Positions 11,467 to 23,200 of a stretch of DNA of 64,000 bases are shown here, piece by piece. The notes under the pieces are model-generated. The model made no database searches, was not told the origin of the DNA, and saw nothing but the letters and a program-made list of their open reading frames with translations. This stretch comes from Carallia brachiata (lineage: Eukaryota; Streptophyta; Magnoliopsida; Malpighiales; Rhizophoraceae). A program made the position numbers and the translations under genes. Position 1 is the stretch's first letter, and each line of letters opens with the position of its first letter. The stretch spans positions 1,054,001-1,118,000 of the forward strand of contig JADCRB010000034.1 of the NCBI GenBank assembly GCA_021464245.1, read 5' to 3'.

Positions 11467-14241
11467 TTAATCTTATTTTTGATGTGTATATTAGCTATAT
11501 GGCGCATGCTGTGAATTTTTTTCTTTTTTTCCTTTTTTTTGTTTTTTTTTTAATGTTAGATCTTCCTCAGTATACATATATTACAGGTGATTAGAGCTCT
11601 TTTCTTTCCCTTTATTTTTGTGCAAATTTTCTTTTGGTACCACTAAACTCGCTTGGTTATGTTATTTGGTAGCTGCTTCAATTGATTAACCTCACAATCT
11701 ACAAGCCATTATATCATTTAACTGTAGATATCTTGAGCAACCAAGCACGGTGTAGCATTGTATATAATAAAGCATTAATTAGCATCTTCCATAAGGTCAT
11801 TATATAGATGCAACTTAATGTCCATTACTTCTGTTTGTGCATCAAATTCCTCGGTGGTTTTGGAGTCTAGCATGTGTTCCTTGATCATGTTTTCATACGT
11901 TTAATTGTTAATTCTTATTGCTTTGTAGTCATTGTAAATACGTTTAAACAAGAGGGCCTTGAGGTGCTAGGGTGGAGGCCCGTTCCTGTAGATATGTCTG
12001 TAGTTGGTTATTATGCGAAAGAAACGATGCCAAACATACAACAGGTATTTGTCAGAGTTGTTAAAGAGGAGAATGTTGATGACATTGAACGAGAACTTTA
12101 CATATGCCGAAAGCTGATTGAAAGAGTAGCAAACTCAGAGAGTTGGGGAAGTGAGCTTTACTTCTGTTCTTTGTCCAATCAAACAATTGTCTACAAGGGA
12201 ATGTTGCGTTCTGAAGTTCTTGGGTTGTTTTACTCTGACCTTCAGAGTGAACTTTACAAATCACCTTTTGCCATTTATCATCGGAGGTATAGTACGAATA
12301 CCAGTCCCAGATGGCCCCTTGCCCAACCAATGCGGTTTCTTGGTCATAATGGAGAGATCAATACCATACAGGTGGTGTTCTTTATAGTATCTTTCTACTA
12401 ATAACCTGTGTTTGCATATTTGATTCACAACTTAATTAATTTTACTGGAAAATGCATATGCAGGGCAACTTGAACTGGATGCAATCCCGAGAAATGTCAT
12501 TGAAATCTCCTGTTTGGCGTGGTCGTGAAAATGAAATTTGTCCTTATGGTAACCCAAAGGCGTCAGACTCTGCAAATCTTGACAGTGCAGCAGAAGTATG
12601 AGCCACTGCCTTTTATTTTACATAAACTTCATGTTTCTTTTCTGTCATTGCCTTCAGAAATTTTGTCCAGTTTTCTGTGCACTTTTCTTGGAATATATGT
12701 TAGCTTTAATCTGTTTGCTGCTTCATGAAAATTCTTGCCATATATATTTTTTACATGGAATAGTATGAAGGCAATATATATTGCCAAGGATATGATACCA
12801 TGGAGAAGCAAGTACGCCCATCAAAGTTGAGCAAACCTAGTCAGAGATGTATCCACAAAATGTCCTCATGTTTGCTTTTTTAAAAAATTTTTTTTTTTTT
12901 TTATGAGAAGAAGATCTTGTTGTGTTTACGTGAACATATGGTAAATAAAAATCATTATATGAAACGATACTTGAGCATTTCATTTTCACATCAGAATATG
13001 CATGTAGAGCCAATCACTAGGACTATTAAATGGTAACGTACCTGCAGTGGGGTGCAAGCCACAACAAAGGGGAAAGATTGCTTGCTGTAGCCCTACTTTA
13101 GTACGATAGGCTTGGTAAGCATTTGATATATTCTTTGCTGCTCTCAAGTGGCTCTTCTTAAGTTACTTATCGGTTCTCTGTTTTTCGCAGTTGTTAATCA
13201 GAAGCGGCCGAACTCCTGAGGAGTCTCTAATGATTCTTGTACCGGAGGCATATAAGAATCACCCAACGTTGTCAATAAAATATCCTGAGGTACATCTTGT
13301 GACGAATTAATTCCAACTAGGGGGCTTCTTTTGCCCCCCCACCACCACCCCCCCCCCCCCCCCCCCCCCCCCGGGGGTGGGAAAGGAATATGCTTTAATG
13401 ATGTTTCACATCTTTTTTCTTTTCTTTTTCTTTTTCTTTTTTTGAGTATGTTTGGCCATCATTTTCTCCTGTAATATGTCATATTTAATGATGTTTCCGA
13501 AAACTTATCCAATTAAGTCTTTTCTGGCTATCTTAATCAACGTCTTGCCGGTTCTTTTCCGAACCCTAAACCCGAAACCCATTTGCTGCTCTTTGTATCT
13601 CAAGTTCTTTCAGTAATTATGAACTTGTGGAGTCTTTGCACTTTACCTCCTTGTAATTATGTTGTAGTTACATGTTGGCAATACTCAGTCAGCTCTCTCT
13701 TTAGGTCATCGATTTTTATGACTATTACAAGGGTCAGATGGAAGCTTGGGATGGGCCTGCTTTACTCCTGTTCAGGTGACTATTTTCTATATCTCAATGG
13801 GTCAATAGTTGATAATTGGACTGGTCCCATATTTATAAGTTATACAATCCATACACATGTAGTGATCATCAGCATATATATGCAAGAGGAGACATATGTA
13901 AAGTGCATGGGTGCATACATACATGTGTATGCATATTGATGTTTATATGTATAATATTTAGATGATCAATCTTTTTAAACAGATTGATATTCATATCCTC
14001 TCCCAGTTTTATTATTTTTGATAAGCTTTCATATCCTAAATGGCACAGTGATGGAAAAACTGTTGGGGCTTGTCTTGATCGGAATGGACTTCGTCCTGCC
14101 AGGTATTGGCGGACTGCTGACAATTTTGTCTATGTTGCGTCTGAGGTGCGGCTTCTATATGACCCATAATTACCTTATGTTTCACTAATTTTGAATGGAA
14201 TTGGAGTTTAGCATGCATTTTGCTTTTGTGTCTTTATTTTA

Positions 14242-14272
<31 letters not shown>

Positions 14273-17200
14273 TTCTGGTTTTTCTGTAAGTTTCTGAAAT
14301 GGCATCTTAAATTGTAATAATGTTTTGTTTTACCATTTGTGTTGTCAACGAACCTAATGGTTTATTTGTGATTTGTATGTAGTGGCATGAAAGAAGGTTG
14401 TGTTGATTCTTGGTTCTGATTTGATTGGGGATATCAAAACCTGAGTAATTATGGGACTTTTTGTTAACATTCTGTTTTATTTTGCTGGGATAAGCACTGA
14501 TGAACTTATTATTGTTATTATTTGCTATCATAATTTGGCAAATTTGTTGACTGGTGGTGGTATCATTGTACTTAGCACGTTAATCTTACTTTTATTTGTT
14601 CAGGTTGGTGTTCTGCCTATGGATGAATCAAAAGTAGTGATGAAAGGCCGCCTAGGTCCAGGAATGATGATAGCTGTGGATTTGCCCAGTGGTCAGGTTT
14701 GTGCAGCATTTTATTTGGGTTGTACTCACTAGTTTAGCTAGGTAATTGCACTGTTAATAGCAGCGTTTTATTTTGATATTCTTTCAGTCAGTTTCTGCTT
14801 TCTAAATAAAAATGTTTTTTTAAGATCAGGAAAATTTGCGGATTTGTTTTACATCTTGAGCATTCTGATTTGTAGGTTTATGAGAATACTGAAGTTAAAA
14901 AGAGAGTTGCTTTATCAAATCCATATGGAAAATGGGTTGGTGAAAACTTGCGATCTTTGAAGCCTGTAAACTTCCTTACAGCAACAGTTTTTGACAATGA
15001 AGAAATTTTAAGATGCCAACAGTAAGTGCATTGTTTTTGTTTAGTGTTTTGATGCATGACAGCATAATAATTGTTGTATTAACAATCTTAATCAGTATTT
15101 ACATTTTTAGACTCTATTGGAACAGAGCATTTGGGCTACTCCAGTGAGGAGGTACAAATGGTTATCGACCATGGCTGGACAAGGAAAGGAACCTACATTT
15201 TGCTGGGAGATGGACATTCCATTGGCAATATTGTCTCAAAGCCACATATGCTTTATGATTTTTTATTTCAAGCAACGATTTGCACAGGTTTGTTGGGAAC
15301 TTTTGTTTTCAATCACCAACAAAGTTTAAGGCAACTGTGTTTCATCATTGTGCTGATAGCCTTATCTGAGGATAACTTTAGCTAAAAGTTAGCTAATTTG
15401 TTGTGAACTTTTTAAGTTGTTTGTCATTTAACTATGGTGATACCTGTATTTGACTACAACCTTAATATGAAAATTTTGTGTTCTTTGGACCACTGCCATT
15501 TGTATGTCATTGCTATTTATTTCATATCTCTAGGTACATTTCAATTGAGTAGTAGGCAACATGCTGATCAGTGATATTTGCTAAGGTAATAGATTCCGAG
15601 AATATGCATCTTACATTGGTTGAAAATATTGACCCTATAATTCTGAAGGAATAACTGGAGTGGAGGGGTCATTTATTGGAATGAGAGCAATCTGAGTTGC
15701 TAGTTCTGAATGTGGTCTGCATTTGTTACTTGCTAATAGTTAGTTTTCTGGCCTGAAGTCTTCTACATGGGTCTTGATTCTTATTCCCCTTGTTGCATTT
15801 TTTTGTTTGCCACGGCCAAAATGATTTGCTTATCAAAAGATTTCCAATTTCTGCTTGGGTGAATGATTTTGTGAATTTTATAAATTAATGTGGACATGAA
15901 CCATGAAAATTGGAAAACCTTACTCAAAAAGGAGCAGCTATATAGATTAGTCATTGGTAGCACTCAGTGTTTTCTGAATTTCCGCCTTTTGTTGCTTTTC
16001 CTCTGCTGACTTTCCTTCTACTGGGGTCTTAAGCTGAGGTTTTAGCTTTTGCATATACCCTTCATACAATGTTCTGTGCCTTCTTTATTCATGTAATTTT
16101 CTAATATCTCAATGAACCTTCAATAGAATTAAGGATCAATATTCATGTCACGTTGTAGCTTGTGTGATTTGACTGGGAACATTTGGCAGGCCCAAAATTT
16201 TATGAAGTTCTTTGGATCCATTGTCTGAGTGTACATAAATGGACAAGCACTCTCCTTGTGTCTTTATGGAAACTAGCTCATATTCAATCTAAGTTAAGTT
16301 CAGTCCAATTGATTGAACTTCAAATTAATTTTTTGGCCATGCTTTGAATGTCTTTCCTGCATTAGTTTTATTGAAGAGTACCACAAACTTAGATTGAATA
16401 AATGGACATTCATGTCACGTTGTAGCTTGTGTGATTTGACTGGGAACATTTGGCAGGCCCAAAATTCTATGAGTTCTTTGGATCCATTGTCTGAGTGTAC
16501 ATAAATGGACAAGCACTCTCCTTGTGTCTTTATGGAAGCTAGCTCATATTCAATCTAAGTTAAGTTCAGTCCAATTGATTGAACTTCAAATTAATTTTTT
16601 GGCCATGCTTTGAATGTCTTTCCTGCATTAGTTTTATTGAAGAGTACCACAAACTTCTGTTCTTTGATGATGCCTAACTTTTGCCTAGTTTCTCATTGGA
16701 GAGCAACTCTTTGTGGTTTTTTAGATTGGAGTCCTTGCTCTTAAATTAAGTTACTCCTTTGATGCAAGTTCAGTCTTTTTTTTTTTTTTGTTATAAATTA
16801 TTGTTATTCTTCATCATATGTCACTGCATACATGCAGGTTACAAATCCAGCCATTGACCCTCTTAGAGAAGGATTAGTTATGTCTCTTGAGGTCAATGTT
16901 GGGAAGCGAGGTAACATATTGGAAATTGGACCTGATAATTCATCTCAGGTGGTTTAGTATTATCCTTTCTCCTCTTAGTTAATATAATGGCATTTTCAAT
17001 GCTTCTGTCACTGAATTCCATGTTATGATTTTCATAAGGAGTTTTATATTGCTCTGGACCAGGTTATCTTGTCCAGTCCTGTGCTGAACGAAGGTGAGCT
17101 TGAATCATTGCTGAAGGATTCCCACTTAAAACCTCAAATTTTACCAACCTTTTTTGACATACGCAAAGGGGTAGAGGGTTCTTTGGAGAAAACACTAATT

Positions 17201-20200
17201 AAACTTTGTGAAGCTGCCGATGAAGCAGTTCGAAATGGTTCTCAACTGCTTGTTCTCTCTGACCGTGCTGAAGAGCTGGTATGTCCTTATTTTCTGTCCT
17301 CTTCCTCAGTAAGAAATTGAAATAACTAAGACCTTTGGAGATTAATTCTCCGCTGCACTTATTGGTAACAATAACTTACTTTTAGTATAATAATATCATT
17401 GTCCAAGTGCCTTTTGTTTTCTTCTCCGGCAATTTATGTTATGCTCCATCATATTGCGTTTTCTCTCAGTTTTATGCCTCATTTTTTACTGTTTTCAAAT
17501 TTGAAAGTAAATTGTCAGCAGTGTTTGCTGTATTTGGCAAGCTGTGTTTGCATGTTTGAGAATGAATTCCCTGTATACATGTGTGTATGTATGCAAGTGA
17601 CTGCTGGTGCACAATTTTGGTTGGCGAAGTCCACATGCATGGCTATGCTTGCAAACACCATGCACATCTTTGTGTTTTGCTTGATGGGTTGCACAGGATA
17701 TGTTGCTTACTATGATGCACATACCAATGATCATTAGATGGTTGTGAACATGTCTGTTCACTCATGCATGCAGCCATGCACCTTAATCGCCTTTTGGCTG
17801 GAGCATGGAAATCTGAGTGCTATATTGCTTAAACAGATCTGATCTACTTCATTGTACTTATGTGGCTCTGCACTTGATATTGTGGCATAAGATTGGAAGT
17901 CCTCTCTCTCTCTCTTTCTCTTACACGCGCACGCACACGCGCACACACAGAGAGACACACACCGCTTTCAAATTAAGTCACAACTGACTGAGACACACAG
18001 ACACACACTGTTTCCTTAAGTTCTTGGTGTTGTTTGCTGTGTTCTCATTTATGCTGCGTCTTAGTTTACGTTATGAGAACAAGGATCCATGCAGCCTAGC
18101 CAAACTAATTTGGGATTAAAGCATTGGAGCTGAGATGAATTAAGTTCTTTTTGGTCATGTCTTTCTATTCTGCTAGGAAATCTCATAGAATAATGATTTA
18201 CCACTGTTAGAAATGATACTGATTTATTCTTTCTCAGGAGGCCACTAGACCAGCACTTCCAATTCTTCTTGCCATTGGTGCCGTTCATCAGCTCATTCAG
18301 AATGGCTTGCGAATGTCAGCTTCCATCATAGCAGACACTGCTCAATGCTTCAGCACTCATCAGTTTGCCTGTTTGATTGGATATGGTGCAAGGTTTTGCT
18401 TCTTTCTCCATGCAAAACTCTTAAAAATTGCTTTTGCTCGACTTTTTTAATCTAAGCAGTAGACAAAACTGTCATCATTTCATACTATAATATCTGATGT
18501 TAATTTCTCTCAAAAATTTTCCCTGAAGGTTTGGAATAGTACATGATTTTCTACATTTCGGGGTTACATTATCTGTGAACATGTAGGCATAAAATTAGAT
18601 ATTGGCTGTTAGCAAAACTTGTGTTGTGATTCTTGTGAAAATATGTCCATTAATGTTTAATGGACAGTGTTGAAATATTGCATAGTTTCAATTGCTATCA
18701 CACTTTTGCCTTTTTATTCACAATGCCCATAACACGGATATCTACAATAACTTTTACAGTGCTGTTTGTCCATACTTGGCATTGGAAACGTGCCGGCAGT
18801 GGCGTCTAAGTAATAAGACAGTGAATTTGATGAAAAATGGGAAGATGCCTACGGTAACAATTGAACAGGCTCAAAAGAACTTTTGCAAGGTCAGTGCACC
18901 AATGAAACAATCAATTTTACGTACATTTTAGTCAATAAGATCTGGTTTCTAGTTTGTTTGTGAAGGAGCTTGGATATTAAGTGTCCTATACACATCTGCA
19001 TTGTTATCTGGCATCACAGTTTAGAGTTTGATGCTAATGCACTAGTGTATTGCTTTTTCTTGATCCCTATTCAGGCCATTAAATCTGGTCTGCTCAAAAT
19101 TCTCTCCAAGATGGGCATCTCATTGCTTTCAAGGTGCAAGTTCAAGGATGCTTGTTCACACTGTTTTGTGCTCACCTTTGGATAAACCTAATGAAGGTGG
19201 TTGTTCAATTTGCTGGAAACTGACTTCTCTCTTTTTCTGTCTCAAGTTACTGTGGTGCACAGATTTTTGAGATTTACGGATTAGGAAGTGACGTTGTTGA
19301 TCTGGCATTTTGTGGGAGTGTATCATATATTGGTGGACTCACTTTGGATGAGGTATTGAACACAATAAATATGGAGCTTTTTTTTTTCCCAAAAGTTAAG
19401 AGCGTGAAAAGCTTCGTGAATCAAATTGAGTCCTTTTAAGAAAATATTTGGGATATGCTCTTAACTTTCTTTCTTGATTGAAATGTGATTGCGACTGATA
19501 TGTCCTGGCAACTTAAGCTTTAGTTCACTACCTGCATTATCTCGAAATTGATGTATAGGTGCATGAACACAATGTGGGTCAGTGAAAATTGTTTGAAAGA
19601 GTGCAACTTTCACTGGGCAAAGAAAACATTGGGTTTGTATTGTATCTGCAGCTGATTGTAGGTAAATACTTTTGAAATTTTCCTATGCCAGCACTTTGAA
19701 TTTTTGATAGATAAGAGCTACACTTTTGCTCCCTGAAAAGCTTCTGTCTAGTTGGAGTTAAAGATTCTGTCTAGTTGGAGTTAAAGATAGTCCAAGCTGC
19801 AAATTTTGAGCCAGAGGAAAAGTTTCCAGCGAGGATGGCTTTTGCCTTTGGCTCATATTACTCAGAAGTAAAATGTAGCTTGTATGATAGGAGTATATCT
19901 GTATATCAGTCTTTTAATTTAAATTTAGCTGCACGAAATCTGTCATTCTTGATCTTCTGTTGCCTTGTAATTGACTGTAGTAAACTTCTCTCCCCCCTAA
20001 CCTCACTGTAATTTTAGATTTAATTTAAAGTTGTTTATCGAGTTCCTCTCTATTAGTATATATTTATTTCTCCTTTTGCATTTTTACTTTCTTGCAGTTA
20101 GCTAGGGAGACTTTATCTTTCTGGGTGAAAGCTTTCTCTGAGGACACAGCAAAAAGACTGGAAAATTTTGGATTTATACAATTCAGACCTGGAGGTACAT

Positions 20201-23200
20201 TTGTCCTCTTAACTTTTTTTCCATTATGAGTTTCACAAGTTTTTGAACCACACAGGTGGGAGTTGTTTGGTGATGAATAGGCTTTACAACTTTCATGATG
20301 CTTGCACAAAATAGTTAGTTACTTTTTTTTTTTTCGAATTCTTGCTTAAACTTCTGTTGAATGAAAGTAGCATACACTTGATTTGTATAAAAACTTGAAA
20401 TTTCATATAAATGCTGGAATGGTAGCACAAAAATAAATTTTTTCAAAATTATCATCTGATTCTGTATGGGACACGAGGGATGACGAATCGAAGGCAGTTT
20501 TATTTCACTTGTAGAACTTTTTCAGCATCCCTGTGTGAGCATGTTGAGACTTGTTTAATTGGCACGCTGCTCAGCTGCAAAGTATTCTGAATCCCTGATG
20601 AATTCTATAATTCTGTGACAGGGGAGTATCATGGAAACAACCCAGAGATGTCAAAATTGCTCCACAAAGCTGTTCGCCAAAAGAGCGAGAGTGCATTTTC
20701 AGTCTATCAGCAGCATTTGGCTAACCGTCCTGTTAATGTGAGTGAGGGAGTCAGTTGTCTTCCTTTCTGGTCTACTCAAGGTATTATTTCTTTCTTCAAA
20801 ATTCAGCATCTGGATTATTTTAATTACCATCTTTTGGCATTCCGATTGTAGGTTCTTCGTGATCTTGTCGAGTTCAAAAGTGATCGTGCTCCAATACCTG
20901 TGGGGAGGGTTGAACCTGCTTCATCTATTGTTGAACGGTTTTGCACTGGTGGGATGTCACTCGGAGCTATTTCAAGAGAAACTCATGAAGCAATTGCTAT
21001 TGCAATGAATAGAATAGGTGGGAAATCCAATTCGGGAGAAGGTGGTGAGGTGTGTTGCTTACCTTCTATGTGTTTATAATGCTCGAGTATCTTCTAAGTG
21101 AGATATGTTGTTGATTTCGTTTGTTGTATTTCCCTGTTTGGAGGTCCTAATACTTGGCATTGTTGCTATCTAGGATCCAATTCGCTGGCGCCCACTCAAA
21201 GATGTTGTGGATGGTTACTCTCCTACACTGCCACATCTCAAAGGCCTTCAAAATGGTGACACCGCTACAAGCGCCATCAAGCAGGTCATGACAATCTTGC
21301 TCTTTTGATGAATTTATAACATTGCAAGACATGAGAATTTGATAATGTTTCACTAGATGGAATGAGTGGTTAAAATATCTATGATTTTTTTTACATCTAA
21401 GTACCTTGGGTTCTTTGGACTGGTATTCTTTTGCAATGGGTATTTTGTTTATTTTCAGTTTTTTTTTTTTTTTCCATCTGGTTAGAATGGTTTTATAATT
21501 TAATTGAACTGTTTGCCACTTGTTTAGGTTGCTTCAGGGCGTTTTGGTGTAACTCCAACATTCTTGGTAAATGCTGATCAGCTGGAAATCAAAATTGCTC
21601 AAGGTGCGAAGCCTGGTGAAGGTGGCCAATTACCCGGGAAGAAAGTTAGTGCATACATTGCGAGGCTGAGAAATTCTAAACCTGGGGTTCCACTTATATC
21701 TCCACCCCCGCATCATGACATCTATTCCATTGAAGATCTTGCCCAACTGATCTTTGACCTTCATCAGGTGATCTTTTGCTCCATTAATTTGCGTTTTCTT
21801 ACAGAAAAAACTCTTAAGGAACTTCAATTCTGCTGAATAAATAGGTCAACCCAAATGCCAAGGTGTCTGTAAAGCTCGTGGCAGAAGCTGGTATTGGCAC
21901 TGTAGCATCAGGGGTTGCAAAGGGAAATGCCGACATTATACAGGTATTTTCTCATTATTGATTTCTGGATTGTTACTAAAAAGGCGGCGAAATTTAGAAC
22001 TTTGGACTGTAGCTATAATACCAGAACTTGTCTCCCTATATTATTGCTGGTGCTATTTAAAATCCACAAATTACTAAATGTCATAAAACCATTCCACCTA
22101 CTAGCTTCCTAAGATATAGGTTATATATTATGCTCCAACACGCTCCCTCATGCGAAGGCCCAACTTACTTGGGTTGGAAGCCTGAACAAACAGTACTCTT
22201 TTGGGCTACATAAGTTCACAATTAATTCTCAATTGAATGTGAGGGCAGCGGGATTCGAACCCATGATTTCTTGGTCACCGAGGCTTTGATACCATGTCAT
22301 GAAACCATTCTACCTAAGCGCTTATGCTGTTAGGTGAGGCTGAGGATGTGGATCATATATTATACTCCAACACAAAATATTGTCCTTTTTTTCTCTAGAG
22401 GCTTGATACTGATTAAATTTACATCAGTTTTTTGGTGGGAGGTTTTGAGAATGAGTTGAAGTCTTGAACTACTTTGTTGATACTATGACCTAGTTTTTAG
22501 TGCTCTGCTCTTCAAGTCAGTTGTGAATTAGAGCCTAATTTTCCATAGTTTGGATTCCATGATTTAGATGGTTGCTTTCTTTCTTCATTTATTTCTCTGA
22601 TCACTGTCAATAGCTCAACCCCCAGTTAGATCTTTGGGCATATAAATAGCTCAAAATGTTCGCAGTTTACTGCTATCATGCTGAAGATGTGTGTTCTTTG
22701 CTCTTTTTCTTCTGCTGTTGCCTTTTCTTCTTCTTCTCCTCCTATTTTTTCAGAAAAGAAAAATCAATATGAAAGGTGAAAGATACTTGATGAGAAGAAA
22801 TAATTGTTTTCGTTAAAGCAGTCAGGATTGCCGACAATTTTTTGTTATTTGCTTTGCAGATTTCAGGGCATGACGGTGGAACCGGAGCCAGCCCAATAAG
22901 TTCCATTAAGCATGCCGGTGGTCCTTGGGAGCTTGGACTTACAGAAACTCATCAGGTAATTATATTTCACATGCCAATAAAATGTTTATCCTTTAGAATA
23001 ACTGTATTCATTGTCAATATCTTTTGATTAACAACAATCTGTTATAGACTCTCATAAAAAATGGACTCAGAGAAAGGGTGATTCTTAGAGTTGATGGTGG
23101 CTTCAAAAGTGGAGTTGATGTCATGATGGCTGCTGCAATGGGTGCAGATGAGTATGGATTTGGTTCTGTTGCAATGATAGCTACTGGATGTGTTATGGCT

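Larger units (their letters stand above)
11071..15021 (+). other. Fd-GOGAT exons 2-9: class II glutamine amidotransferase domain
   Basis: Begins with the N-terminal nucleophile Cys (GACGVGFI) that hydrolyses glutamine. Other class II amidotransferase hallmarks follow: [17 protein letters not shown] in exon 2, [18 protein letters not shown] and [11 protein letters not shown] in exon 3, [10 protein letters not shown] in exon 4, EGPALL-like WDGPALLLF in exon 6 and [12 protein letters not shown] in exon 7. This domain releases ammonia into an internal tunnel. Every exon here is open and in phase. Confidence 0.9.
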
